Shown: positions 32,656-41,758 of the stretch, piece by piece | Layout: every line of letters starts with the position of its first letter | Position numbering within the stretch: the first letter of the stretch is position 1 | Assembly: GCF_009184635.1 (NCBI RefSeq) | Contig: NZ_WELI01000014.1 | Location: 62,001 to 126,000, forward strand | Length of the DNA: 64,000 nucleotides | Direction: 5' to 3' | From: Rudanella paleaurantiibacter | GTDB lineage: Bacteria; Bacteroidota; Bacteroidia; Cytophagales; Spirosomataceae | The notes under the pieces: model-generated | What the model saw: the letters and a program-made list of their open reading frames with translations, nothing else | The model's database searches: none | What the model was told of the DNA's origin: nothing | Program-made: the position numbers and the translations under genes

Positions 32656-35172
32656 ATGAAAGTTCGCATGAAAGACATCCGGTCGGTGTTTCCGATTGGT
32701 GCTATTGAAAACGACTGCCTGCTCTCCAAGCATGGCGACATCACCGTTGCCTTTGCCCTGACGCTGCCCGAAATCTTCACGTTGAACGTGCAGTACGATG
32801 AGCGGGTCGAGCTGGGCGATTACCGGGAGTTATGCGAAGCCTGGACGAAAGCCATCGGCGTATTGCCTGTGCATACGATTGTCCATAAGCAGGATTGGTT
32901 CGTGGAGGAAAGCTACGCGCCCAGTGGTCAGGTGGCCAACTTCCTCGACAAGGCCAGTGAGCGGCACTTCAACGAACGTCCATTCCTGCACCACGCCTGC
33001 TACCTGTACATTACGAAAACGTATGCCGACCGGCACAATGCCTCGTCGGTACAAACCACGCTCTCTAAAGGTCGGCTGCTGCCGAGGGAATTCAGCGATA
33101 AACGCAAGATTGATGAGTTTCTGAATTCAATTGAGCAGTTCAAGGCAATTCTGGAAAGTACCCGGCGCATCACACTCCGGCGGCTAACCAACGAAGACCT
33201 GGCCGGGCGCGATGCTGATCGGAAAACCGGGAAAGCGGCTACGCCTGGACTGCTGGAACGGTATATGAGTTTGTCGCTGCGCGATGAAGTCGTTACGCTG
33301 GCCGACATTGAAATGGGGGAAGAGCTACGAGTAGGAGGCAAATACTCGAAGTTCTACACGATCTCGGACGTAGAAGACCTGCCCGAACAGCTTGGCACCA
33401 ACAACCGGTTGGAGAACCTGTCGTCGGAGAATTCCAACGTATCGGTGGGCTACGCGACGCCGGTGAGCCTGATGCTGAATTGCAACCACCTCTACAATCA
33501 ATACATCTTCGTCGAGGATCGGCAGCAGGTGTTTCCGCAACTGGAGCAGCGGGCCACGCAGATGCGGTCACTGTCGAACTTCTCGACCAACAACGAAGTG
33601 AATTCAAGGCTGATTGACCAGTTTCTGAATTATGCCGCCGAAACGGGCTATTCACCGGTGCGGGTGCATTACAACGTGCAGATCTGGACGGAGGACAAAG
33701 CTAAACTACCGGTGCTACGTAATCAGGTTACGTCGGCCATTGCGAAGATGGGCGTTCGGCCCCGTGAGAACAGTCTGGATGCGGCTACACTGTACTGGGC
33801 GGGTATTCCCGGCAATGCTGCCGATTTGCCCCGCGAAGACAAATTCTGGTCGTTCGTGCCCCAGGCGGTGTGTTTCTTCAATCACGAAACGAACTATCAG
33901 GACTCAGCCAGTACGCATGGGCTGAAACTGGTGGAACGGTTGTCGGGCAAGCCGATTCTGGTGGACCTCTCTGATGAGCCGATGGACAAAGGTTGGGTGA
34001 CCAACCGGAACAAGTTCATTATTGGGCCTTCGGGGAGTGGCAAGTCGTTCTTTACAAACCATGCGCTTCGGTCGTACCACACGCAGGGTAGCCACACCGT
34101 CATTGTCGACGTGGGGCATTCGTATCAGGGGCTATGCGCTCTGCTGGGTGGTCGGTATCTGACGTACTCCGAAGAATCGCCGATCAGCTTCAACCCGTTT
34201 TATATTGAGGGTCGTCATTACCCGGATGTCGAAAAGCGGGAAGCTCTGAAAGTACTGCTCCAGACGCTCTGGAAACGGAGCGACGAGCGGCAGACGATGG
34301 CTGAGTACACGGCACTGTCGGCTGCGATTACTGGCTACTACGAGCATCTGGCCCAGAACCGGGATGTTTTTCCGGGCTTCGACAGCTTCTACGAGTTTAT
34401 GGCGGAGGAGTTCAGGACCTACATCGCTGAACACAAACTGCGGGATGACTACTTCAACTACGACAATTTCATGTACGTGCTGAAGCCGTTTTACCGGGGT
34501 GGCGAGTACGCCTACCTGCTCAACAGCCGGGAAACGCTAGACCTGCTCCACGAAAGATTCATCGTCTTCGAGCTGGATAACATTAAAGACCACCCGATTC
34601 TGTACCCGGTTGTGACCATCATTATCATGGACACGTTTATCTCGAAGATGCGGAAGCTGGGCGGGGTACGTAAGATTATCCTGATCGAGGAAGCCTGGAA
34701 AGCGATCATGAAAGACGGCATGGCGGAGTACATCAAGTATCTGTACAAAACCGTGCGGAAATTCTACGGGGAGGCATGGATTGTAACGCAGGAAGTGGAC
34801 GACATCATCGGCTCGCCGATTGTGAAGGAATCCATCATCAACAACGCTGACACAAAGATTTTGCTCGATCAGCGGAAGTATCAGAACAAGTTCAAACAGG
34901 TGATGGACCTGCTGGCCCTGACGGTGAAAGAAAAGGACCTGTGCCTCTCGCTGAACCGCGACCTCGATCCGCGCCGGAAGTACAAGGAGGTGTTTATCTC
35001 ATGGGGCGGTCAGATGGCTAAGGTTTACGGGGTTGAGGTATCGCTGGAGGAGTATCTGGCGTTTTCTACCGAACAAACCGAAAAACTGCGGCTTCAGAAG
35101 AAAGTGTACGACAATGGAGGCAGCTACGACGTGGCCCTCCGCGAATACGCCGACGAAATCCGCTACGCATAA
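32656..35172 (+). CDS. traG: TraG, VirB4-family conjugation ATPase
   Basis: This 838-residue ATPase powers the mating channel. The N-terminal half holds the VirB4 domain of Bacteroidetes TraG proteins. The Walker A is IIGPSGSGKSFFTNH (near residue 455) and the Walker B is IILIEEAWKA (near 672), followed by VTQEVDDIIGSP and LLDQRKY. All motifs are intact and the length is normal. It is the largest and best-defined gene of the operon. An origin-like string at 34456-34469 inside it is a chance match. Confidence 0.95.
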   Translation: MKVRMKDIRSVFPIGAIENDCLLSKHGDITVAFALTLPEIFTLNVQYDERVELGDYRELCEAWTKAIGVLPVHTIVHKQDWFVEESYAPSGQVANFLDKASERHFNERPFLHHACYLYITKTYADRHNASSVQTTLSKGRLLPREFSDKRKIDEFLNSIEQFKAILESTRRITLRRLTNEDLAGRDADRKTGKAATPGLLERYMSLSLRDEVVTLADIEMGEELRVGGKYSKFYTISDVEDLPEQLGTNNRLENLSSENSNVSVGYATPVSLMLNCNHLYNQYIFVEDRQQVFPQLEQRATQMRSLSNFSTNNEVNSRLIDQFLNYAAETGYSPVRVHYNVQIWTEDKAKLPVLRNQVTSAIAKMGVRPRENSLDAATLYWAGIPGNAADLPREDKFWSFVPQAVCFFNHETNYQDSASTHGLKLVERLSGKPILVDLSDEPMDKGWVTNRNKFIIGPSGSGKSFFTNHALRSYHTQGSHTVIVDVGHSYQGLCALLGGRYLTYSEESPISFNPFYIEGRHYPDVEKREALKVLLQTLWKRSDERQTMAEYTALSAAITGYYEHLAQNRDVFPGFDSFYEFMAEEFRTYIAEHKLRDDYFNYDNFMYVLKPFYRGGEYAYLLNSRETLDLLHERFIVFELDNIKDHPILYPVVTIIIMDTFISKMRKLGGVRKIILIEEAWKAIMKDGMAEYIKYLYKTVRKFYGEAWIVTQEVDDIIGSPIVKESIINNADTKILLDQRKYQNKFKQVMDLLALTVKEKDLCLSLNRDLDPRRKYKEVFISWGGQMAKVYGVEVSLEEYLAFSTEQTEKLRLQKKVYDNGGSYDVALREYADEIRYA

Positions 35173-35173
35173 G

Positions 35174-35653
35174 ATGAGAAAGCAACGGATACTTCTATTC
35201 CTGTGGGCCGGACTGACGGCCTGCTCCGGTAACACCGGCTCTTCGGAGACCGGTGCCAGTTCAGCGACAAAGGACGTACCCGAATCATTCGTCGGGGCCT
35301 GGGTGAATGATGTGCCGGCACGAACACCGCCCGACCCTCAGCCGGACCATTATGACCGAACCGAGTATGTCATTCAGAAAAGCGGTGGTATAACCACGCT
35401 GACCAAGTACGCAGCCGCGGTCGACCTGAAAACCGGCAAAGAATGGTTTCGGAACCTGTCGGCTGGCCCGCTAACCTGCACGTATATACAAGATCGTGCG
35501 TGTCTGGCCTGTGGTGCTGATCAGCAGCCCGTAAAGGACAGTTTGTTTGTGAAATCGGGTAAGCTGGTCAATCAAAGCCCGCTTGCCTCTAACCGGACGG
35601 CAGCAGGTCGTGGCCCGCTCGTGCTCACCCGCAAGCCTGACAATAAACCCTAA
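35174..35653 (+). CDS. tra-operon lipoprotein, possible exclusion factor
   Basis: This 159-residue protein starts at the ATG at 35174, one base after the traG stop. The N-terminus (MRKQRILLFLWAGLTAC) is a lipoprotein signal with cleavage before Cys17. The mature domain starts with SFVGAWVND and ends with LVLTRKP, like a small lipocalin. Lipoproteins inside tra operons often prevent transfer into cells already carrying the element, but that role here is inferred from position only. Confidence 0.65.
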   Translation: MRKQRILLFLWAGLTACSGNTGSSETGASSATKDVPESFVGAWVNDVPARTPPDPQPDHYDRTEYVIQKSGGITTLTKYAAAVDLKTGKEWFRNLSAGPLTCTYIQDRACLACGADQQPVKDSLFVKSGKLVNQSPLASNRTAAGRGPLVLTRKPDNKP

Positions 35654-35668
35654 TGCAACGAAGTGCGG

Positions 35669-36421
35669 ATGAAATGTAAGTGGATTGGTACGGCCCTGTT
35701 AGCCTTCTTCCTGAACGCTGAGACTCACGCGCAGGCTATTCTGCCTGGTGATCGGATGGAGAGAGGTATGGAGGATGACATTACCCGGCAGATTGAGGAT
35801 ATTCTGGGCGAAGCTGAACGGGACATCATGCAGGGCATCAAGGACGAGCTGATGAACATCCTGGGTGATCTGTTGAACGTATCGCCGACGAGCGAGGTGG
35901 CCCGGCTGCGGAAGATGATGAAGGAAGGCTTCTCCCGGCAACAGAAGATTGAGTATCAGGACTACAAGGTCAATTACGAATGGAAGAAAGCGCACACGGA
36001 GCTTTCGCCTACGTTCGTAAAGTTTTATGACCAGCTCAACCTGAAGTCGGACTTCACGCAGGTTGGCAACGTAGCGACCCCGATACGGTCGCTGCTCAAC
36101 AAGGGTGTCTTTGCGCCGGGCGAGGCAACCGCCTACCGGAAAATCGTCGATCAGTTGGCCAACACCGATGACCTGGCCATGGAGGTGCGCTTCACAGTCA
36201 ATCTGGGCCAGAAAGCGGTATGGATGTCGGAGGGCGAACGGGTGAAAATACTGGAGAACGTACAGCAGGAGCTGGCCGACCGGCAGCGGGCCTTACGGGC
36301 CGTTCATGGCGAACTGCAACGGGCGTATGCTTACCGCGCCAAACAGACCTACGAGACGGCTGCGGCAAGGGCATTTTATAAAGACAAATCGAGTCTGAAC
36401 CGGTACGTCGGCAGCAAATAG
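35669..36421 (+). CDS. DUF4141-like periplasmic transfer protein, copy 1
   Basis: This 250-residue protein starts at the ATG at 35669 (a GTG two codons earlier is also open) and has a signal peptide (MKCKWIGTALLAFFL, ending near HAQA). The mature part is almost all helical (ITRQIEDILGEAERDIMQGIKDEL, then long Arg/Glu helices near the end). Its place between traG and traJ is that of TraI/DUF4141, a VirB5-like component. It resembles the next gene in layout, so the two may be diverged tandem duplicates. Confidence 0.6.
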   Translation: MKCKWIGTALLAFFLNAETHAQAILPGDRMERGMEDDITRQIEDILGEAERDIMQGIKDELMNILGDLLNVSPTSEVARLRKMMKEGFSRQQKIEYQDYKVNYEWKKAHTELSPTFVKFYDQLNLKSDFTQVGNVATPIRSLLNKGVFAPGEATAYRKIVDQLANTDDLAMEVRFTVNLGQKAVWMSEGERVKILENVQQELADRQRALRAVHGELQRAYAYRAKQTYETAAARAFYKDKSSLNRYVGSK

Positions 36422-36453
36422 CCAGCCTGACGCATCCGAAAACCTGTATTCTT

Positions 36454-37323
36454 ATGAAACGACTATTACGAGTCGGGCTGTGCTGCCTGACGGGTTGGGG
36501 TTTCTTTGCGCTGTCAGGAGCGCAGGCCCAACAATACGTACCCGGCGCGAGCGATCTACGCAACGGCCCGGCCTCCCAACGCGAACTGGAACAGGCCATT
36601 GATCAGCTACTCGGCGAGAACGAGCAGGCGATTATGAGCGGTCTGACCGATCCGGGCCTCGACTGGGGCAGCATCATTGCCGAGAAGGTACTGGATGAGG
36701 TGTACAAGGGACTTGCCGAGAGCACGGTGTTTTCCGTACCCGCCGTCACCATCATGCAGATGCGCTACAAGCAGAAGCAGCAGGCCCTCGCCGAAGAGCT
36801 ACGCAAACTGACCGCGCTGATGAAGGATGGGATGGGCCGTACCAACAAACTGCGGTATCAGAATCTGAAACTGCGGGTGGCCTATCAGAAAGCGATGAAC
36901 GAACTCCCGACAGGGTGGGAGCAGAATGGCCGGATGCCTAACGCGCAGAAGGTCATGAAAGACCTCTACGGCAACACGGTGAATCTGATCAACGACTACT
37001 ACGGCAAAGCCGACATCGAAAAACTGCTGAAAGACGAGTACCCCGGCGAAGTGGGGTATGCTCTGTTCGCTACGTCGGCGGGTGGGCTGGCCGATACTAA
37101 AGTGCTGGAAGCGAAGCTGGCCCTGGCAAAAAAGGGCGGGCGGCTAACGTACCTGTCTCCCTACGAGCGGCTGGAACTCATCCGGCAAACCCGGCAGGAG
37201 GCCCTGCGTCGGCAGAATGGTTTGATTCGGATGCGGCAGGATGTGAACTCGGCCATCAAATACCAGCAGAAACAACGAACCGAACGGCAGCTACGGCAGA
37301 AGCTCGGTACTACTACCTACTAA
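36454..37323 (+). CDS. DUF4141-like periplasmic transfer protein, copy 2
   Basis: This 289-residue protein has a signal peptide (MKRLLRVGLCCLTGWGFFAL, ending near AQAQ). The helical mature part resembles its neighbour: an early ELEQAIDQLLGENEQAIMSGL matches the other's IEDILGEAERDIMQGI, and both have LRKLTALMKDG / LRKMMKEG followed by an NLKLRVAYQKA / DYKVNYEWKKA helix. It is longer, with an extra LIRQTRQEALRRQNG tail helix. It probably works with TraJ, which follows after 12 bases. Confidence 0.6.
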   Translation: MKRLLRVGLCCLTGWGFFALSGAQAQQYVPGASDLRNGPASQRELEQAIDQLLGENEQAIMSGLTDPGLDWGSIIAEKVLDEVYKGLAESTVFSVPAVTIMQMRYKQKQQALAEELRKLTALMKDGMGRTNKLRYQNLKLRVAYQKAMNELPTGWEQNGRMPNAQKVMKDLYGNTVNLINDYYGKADIEKLLKDEYPGEVGYALFATSAGGLADTKVLEAKLALAKKGGRLTYLSPYERLELIRQTRQEALRRQNGLIRMRQDVNSAIKYQQKQRTERQLRQKLGTTTY

Positions 37324-37335
37324 CGCTTTATCAGG

Positions 37336-38364
37336 ATGCTATCGACAATTCTTTTACAGGCACCGGTAGCCTCATCGGTGGAGGTGGCCACTGAGCAACT
37401 GTTCGCTACAATGCGGCCCCACTTCGGCGATTTCATCTCGCTGGGGCAGGCCGTGGGCGGGCTGGGTGCCGTTTGCTACGTCTTCTATCGAATCTGGAGC
37501 GACTGGTCTCGCGGACAACCGATTGATGTTTTTCCACTGCTGCGGCCTATTGCGCTGGCCCTGGCCCTCATTGCTTACCCCTTTCTCGTCGATGGGCTGA
37601 CCGGCATTGGTAACGCACTGGATAGCGGCACCTCGACACTGGTGAACGACAGTCGGCAGGAGGTGAAGATTCTCAATGCTCAGAAAGATGCCCTGCTCAA
37701 GAAAAAGTGGGAACAGACCAATACTGAAATCATCACCGGCGAGGGTAGCGACTGGTGGTCGACGGCTCAGAAAGTGATTCCGGGGGTGGCCCTGGGTCGG
37801 CTGGCGGCCAATGCCATGCAGTACGGCATGAGCGTCTGGTTTGACGAAATGATCCGGTGGGTATCGGAGATGCTGTACACGGCTGCGGCAACTGGGCTCA
37901 AAGTGATTCAGACGTTCTTTCTGCTCATTCTCTTCATCGTGGGGCCACTGACGTTCGGGCTGGCCTGCTTCGACTGGTTCTATGGATCGCTGGCCACCTG
38001 GCTGGCGCGGGTCATCCACGTGATGCTGTGGATTCCGGTGGCCAACATTTTCGGCGGTATCATAGAGCAGGTACACATCACCATGCTCCGCATCGACATT
38101 GCCCAGTTGCAGAACACGGCTCCCGAAGCCACCGTCGGTACCGACTTCACGATGATTGTCTTTTATGTCATCGGTACCATCGGCTACCTGCTCGTGCCGA
38201 AAGTTACCGGCTGGATACTGGAATCGGCCGGGGTGGGCAGCGGGGCTTCGTCAGCCATTCAACCAATTGCCTCGGCAGGCAAAACAACGGTAAACGTCGG
38301 CAGTGCCGGGGCGGGTGCGCTGGCGGGTAGTGCGTCAGGACGGTTTCAACGGGCTATTCGCTAA
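37336..38364 (+). CDS. traJ: TraJ, VirB6-like polytopic channel protein
   Basis: This 342-residue inner-membrane protein has about seven hydrophobic segments: near 40-55, 68-85, 180-195, 198-220, 232-250, 270-290, and a Gly/Ala/Ser-rich tail. This is the layout of TraJ in Bacteroides elements. The conserved stretch FDWFYGSLATWLARVIHVMLW is typical. It probably forms the inner-membrane channel with TraG and TraK. Confidence 0.88.
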   Translation: MLSTILLQAPVASSVEVATEQLFATMRPHFGDFISLGQAVGGLGAVCYVFYRIWSDWSRGQPIDVFPLLRPIALALALIAYPFLVDGLTGIGNALDSGTSTLVNDSRQEVKILNAQKDALLKKKWEQTNTEIITGEGSDWWSTAQKVIPGVALGRLAANAMQYGMSVWFDEMIRWVSEMLYTAAATGLKVIQTFFLLILFIVGPLTFGLACFDWFYGSLATWLARVIHVMLWIPVANIFGGIIEQVHITMLRIDIAQLQNTAPEATVGTDFTMIVFYVIGTIGYLLVPKVTGWILESAGVGSGASSAIQPIASAGKTTVNVGSAGAGALAGSASGRFQRAIR

Positions 38365-38376
38365 TTCAACTACGTT

Positions 38377-39009
38377 ATGAACACTAATTTCAGATACCTG
38401 ACCAATTTGGAAAGCTCCTTTCGGCTGGTGCGGCTGGTAGCCATCGGCGCGATTGTACTCTCGCTGGCCTTTGCTGCGGTCGTTGCCTTCTGGGCGTTGG
38501 ACACGGTCGAGAAGAGCCGGGAGAAAATCTACGTGCTTGACAATGGTAAGTCGCTGACGCTGGCTCTCGCGCAGGATATGAACGTGAACCGGTCTGCCGA
38601 AGCAAAAGACCATGTCCGGGCGTTTCACCGGCTGTTTTTCAACCTCGACCCCGACGAAACGGCCATCGACACCCACATCCGCGAAGCGGCATACTACGGC
38701 GATGCATCGATCATGCGGCTCTACACGGACCTCAGGGAAAAAGGGTATTTCACCCAGCTTATTCAGGGCAACGTGATTCAGAAAGTGGAAGTTGATTCGA
38801 TTGCGTTGACAGGAAACCAGTCGCCTTTTTCGGTACGTACCTACGCCCGGCAATTGTTGGTGCGGGCCAACACCATCACCACGCGCCGACTCATAACTGA
38901 GTGCAACCTGATCGACATCGACCGGTCCGACAACAATTCGCACGGCTTCATGATTGAGCGGCTGAAAGTACTGGAAAACGGTGATCTCGAAACCATCAAC
39001 CGTGATTGA
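38377..39009 (+). CDS. traK: TraK, VirB8-like bitopic protein
   Basis: This 210-residue protein has one N-terminal membrane segment (about 22-45, LVAIGAIVLSLAFAAVVAFWAL) and a periplasmic domain, as in VirB8 proteins. The motifs LESSFRLVRLVAI and MNVNRSAEAKDHVRAFHRLFFN are those of Bacteroides TraK. Its stop overlaps the GTG start of the small membrane protein that follows. Confidence 0.9.
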   Translation: MNTNFRYLTNLESSFRLVRLVAIGAIVLSLAFAAVVAFWALDTVEKSREKIYVLDNGKSLTLALAQDMNVNRSAEAKDHVRAFHRLFFNLDPDETAIDTHIREAAYYGDASIMRLYTDLREKGYFTQLIQGNVIQKVEVDSIALTGNQSPFSVRTYARQLLVRANTITTRRLITECNLIDIDRSDNNSHGFMIERLKVLENGDLETINRD

Positions 39010-39289
39010 CCTACGCCCGAACCCCAATCCACTACGCCAATTACTCAGGCGGCTGTGGTGGGTATCGGCCCGGTACCTGCTGCGGCAGGTACGTGGCTGG
39101 GAAAGGCATCCACTACAACTACGGCGACTGGCCCTCCTGACAGCGTTTGCCGGTGTGCTATGCCTACTGGCTCTGAGCGTCCTTTATGGCCGCCAGCATC
39201 TGTTTAAAAACACGCATTCCCAAAACTCGACAAATACTCTGTATGGCAACTCTGACACAAACCGGACAGCACAAGCGCGACGTCCGTGA
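39002..39289 (+). CDS. small TraL-like membrane protein
   Basis: The frame opens at 38981, inside traK. I favour the GTG at 39002, which overlaps the traK stop and gives 95 residues (VIDLRPNPN...). One hydrophobic helix (LRRLALLTAFAGVLCLLALSV) follows a very basic N-terminal part. It holds the traL position but shows no clear sequence match. Its 3' end overlaps the traM start by 47 bases. Confidence 0.55.
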   Translation: MIDLRPNPNPLRQLLRRLWWVSARYLLRQVRGWERHPLQLRRLALLTAFAGVLCLLALSVLYGRQHLFKNTHSQNSTNTLYGNSDTNRTAQARRP

Positions 39290-40571
39290 ACTCCTTGCCG
39301 ATGGGCGGTTTCGGCTGGCCCTCGGCCTGTTGCTCCTGTCTATCTCCGCTTTTGTAGTTCACCAGGTGAAGAACCGCGAACCTGAACTACTTGAAGCCAA
39401 TAACCTCAACACGACCGTACCCTCTGCCCTCGTCGATTCTACATCGAAATCGAAATTAGACCTGATGGCACAGGCGCACGAGTCGGTGCCGATGGCTCTG
39501 CCCGGTGCAGACAGTCAGGCATCGCTTACAGCTACCGGTGCAGGGATGCAGCCGCTCGGCGCTCCGACGGTCGGCGTTCCAACGGTTAGCCCCTCGTCAC
39601 CGGCTGTGTCGCCTTCGATGGCGTTGCCTGGCATGACTGGTGCAGCAAGTGGGGGAGGGGTAGCTGCTGCGCCCGGCGCGTCCGTTCCGGGTTCGCTCGA
39701 CCGGTATATGTACCGCCGAAACGTCCCCACCGATGAGGAGTTCAAAACGCTCAGCGACTACTACGAAACGCCTGCTGAATCGGCACCGAACCGGTCCTCA
39801 GCCCGTCCTCGTACTGTGGCACACAACGACGATGAGGATGATAATGATGATAAACCCCAGGCATCGCCCGCCGTGCAATACAAAAAAGCCCAGGACCTCA
39901 ACCGGCTGAAATCCCTGCTCGAAGAATACAAGCGCGACAAGGACGCTAAGGCGGTGGCCCGTCAGGAAGCTGAATTAAAGCCCCAAAAGCTGGCGAAGTC
40001 GGATGTGGTGAGCGGTCTGGATGGCCTCGACCGGTCGCGGAACAGTTTCTATGGACTTTTCTCGCAGGAATCCCGTCAGGAGAGCGAAAGCCGCGATGAG
40101 GCCATTAATGGTACCTTCCGTGCTGTTATCAACCAGAATCAGACGGTTGTGAACGGGGGGCGCGTTCAACTGCGGCTGCTGGAAGACATGACGATTCAGG
40201 ACGTGGTCATCCCTCGCGGAACACTGCTCTACGGCGTGGGCAACTTTGGCGCAGAGCGGGTAGGGGTGCAGATCACATCGGTGCAGCTTCAAAACCGCAT
40301 TTACCCGATTCGGCTATCGGTGTATGACATGGATGGATTACCCGGCATCTACGTACCCAACGTGATTGCGGTGCAGGAAGGACGGCTGGCAACCGCGCAG
40401 GCCATTGGCGGGGTGAACATCAATACGCCAACCAGCGGCAGCAACATTGGTCAGGCAGCGGCTGCTTCAGCGGCTCAGGCAGGGGTACGTGGGGTGCAGA
40501 ACCTATTCCAGCGCAAAGCCCGATTACAGAAAGCCGCCCTGAAGAGCAATTACTACGTATTGCTGCGATAG
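39243..40571 (+). CDS. traM: TraM, VirB10-like transfer protein
   Basis: This 442-residue protein starts at the ATG at 39243 (MATLTQTGQHKRDV), which fits TraM proteins better than the longer frame from 39186. One membrane segment near 30-48 is followed by a Pro/Ala/Gly/Ser-rich spacer (90-165), an acidic low-complexity run (DDEDDNDD), a coiled coil and a C-terminal beta domain with IPRGTLLYGVG and the VQITSV strand. This is the TraM/VirB10-like bridge between the membranes. Confidence 0.9.
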   Translation: MATLTQTGQHKRDVRELLADGRFRLALGLLLLSISAFVVHQVKNREPELLEANNLNTTVPSALVDSTSKSKLDLMAQAHESVPMALPGADSQASLTATGAGMQPLGAPTVGVPTVSPSSPAVSPSMALPGMTGAASGGGVAAAPGASVPGSLDRYMYRRNVPTDEEFKTLSDYYETPAESAPNRSSARPRTVAHNDDEDDNDDKPQASPAVQYKKAQDLNRLKSLLEEYKRDKDAKAVARQEAELKPQKLAKSDVVSGLDGLDRSRNSFYGLFSQESRQESESRDEAINGTFRAVINQNQTVVNGGRVQLRLLEDMTIQDVVIPRGTLLYGVGNFGAERVGVQITSVQLQNRIYPIRLSVYDMDGLPGIYVPNVIAVQEGRLATAQAIGGVNINTPTSGSNIGQAAAASAAQAGVRGVQNLFQRKARLQKAALKSNYYVLLR

Positions 40572-40593
40572 ACAGTAACACTATAAAACTGTA

Positions 40594-40610
40594 TTACTAA
40601 TTTTTAGTAA
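40594..40610. promoter_or_regulatory. palindrome upstream of traN
   Basis: TTACTAA-TTT-TTAGTAA lies 10 bases before the traN start. It shares the ACTAA / TTAGT half sites of the two palindromes in the mob-parA region (29489-29501 and 29606-29618), so it may belong to the same regulon. Confidence 0.45.
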
Positions 40611-40620
40611 AACTGAAATC

Positions 40621-41703
40621 ATGAAAAAGATTGTCTGTTTCCTGCTGATTGGAAGCACATCACTGACGAGCGTTTACGCCCAAAAGAAAGCAATTCCCGC
40701 ATCGTATAAACGCCGGGCTGTGTCCTCGACCTCTACGGCGCTGGCTACGTCGGCGAAAGGTCCGGTGAACGTACCCGCTTCGCTCGGCTCTGACACAGCC
40801 CCAGCAATGCCGGCAGCTCCGGCGAATACGGCGGCTACTCCAACGGCCCTGTTACCGGAAATGGCCGCGCCGACTGCGCAGGTTATTCGGTCGTACCCGG
40901 TTGAGCTGGCCTATAACAAAACGGTGAGCATCATTTTTCCGGCTCCGGTGCGCTCCGTTGATCTGGGGAGCCGCGACATCATCGCCGATAAAGCCGCCGA
41001 CGTCGAGAACGTTCTAAAAGTAAAGGCTAATCAAATCGGGTTCAACGAAACAAACTTCTCGGTCATCACGGCCGATGGAAAGTTCTACAGTTTCGTAGTC
41101 AGCTACAACGAAAGCCCGGCTGCCCTGGCCATGAATCTGGTGGGCGACCAGGTCAATCTGAAAGCTCGCACACAACCGCTCGGCGGAACGGAATCGCAGG
41201 CTGGTCAATCCAGACCGGGGCAATCCAGCCCGGGTTCCGTGCATTTCGCCAATGTAGCGGCCTCTCAGTCTGATCTGGCTCTGGCCAGCGACCGCGTGCT
41301 GCACAAAGCCCGCCGAATCCGGCGCATCGGTGATGATCGCAGTAAGATGGCCGTGAAGCTGAAAGGCGTTTTTGTGAAAGAAAACGTCCTGTATTACCGC
41401 GTGGCGTTCCGCAACCGCTCAAACCTCAACTACGACCTCGATTACGTCCGCTTCTTTATCGTTGATAAGACCGTTGCCAAAGAAGCCTCCCATCAGGAAA
41501 TCGAGGTACGCCCGATCTACATCCATAACGGCCCCATTCGCACCGTGAAAGGCCATTCGCAGGTCGAGAAAGTTTACGCTTTCCAGCGGTTCACCATCCC
41601 CGCCGACAAGGTCTTGCAGGTCCAGACCGGCGAACACAACGGCGGGCGGCAACTGGCATTTTCGGTGAATAATCGGGTGATTATGAAGGCGAAGCCGTTG
41701 TAA
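40621..41703 (+). CDS. traN: TraN, VirB9-like transfer protein (DUF4138)
   Basis: This 360-residue protein has a signal peptide (MKKIVCFLLIGSTSLTSVYA). It has a Pro/Ala-rich linker (about 40-85) and the DUF4138 domain, whose landmarks are YPVELAYNKTVSIIFPAPVRSVDLGSRDI, VLKVKANQIGFNETNFSVI and LNYDLDYVRFFIVDK. It is an outer-membrane-associated channel protein. It is the last gene of the operon and is followed by a strong terminator. The traO-traQ genes of Bacteroides elements are not seen after it. Confidence 0.92.
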   Translation: MKKIVCFLLIGSTSLTSVYAQKKAIPASYKRRAVSSTSTALATSAKGPVNVPASLGSDTAPAMPAAPANTAATPTALLPEMAAPTAQVIRSYPVELAYNKTVSIIFPAPVRSVDLGSRDIIADKAADVENVLKVKANQIGFNETNFSVITADGKFYSFVVSYNESPAALAMNLVGDQVNLKARTQPLGGTESQAGQSRPGQSSPGSVHFANVAASQSDLALASDRVLHKARRIRRIGDDRSKMAVKLKGVFVKENVLYYRVAFRNRSNLNYDLDYVRFFIVDKTVAKEASHQEIEVRPIYIHNGPIRTVKGHSQVEKVYAFQRFTIPADKVLQVQTGEHNGGRQLAFSVNNRVIMKAKPL

Positions 41704-41724
41704 AAATCTCTATTCGATGTTACT

Positions 41725-41752
41725 GCCGCTGATTTAATCAGCGGCTTTTTTT
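41725..41752 (+). terminator. rho-independent terminator of the tra operon
   Basis: GCCGCTGAT-TTA-ATCAGCGGC gives a perfect nine-base stem, followed at once by seven T. It lies 22 bases after the traN stop, in the gap to a convergent gene. Confidence 0.92.
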
Positions 41753-41758
41753 GTACTC

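Noticed and set aside
34456-34469. A further iteron-like string inside traG
   Set aside because: It matches only the first 12 bases (AACTACGACAAT) and lacks the TCCTCG half. The codons for F-N-Y-D-N-F explain it.
37372-38076. 234-residue open frame on the minus strand
   Set aside because: It is antisense to traJ, with skewed His/Gln/Arg composition and no conserved motif.
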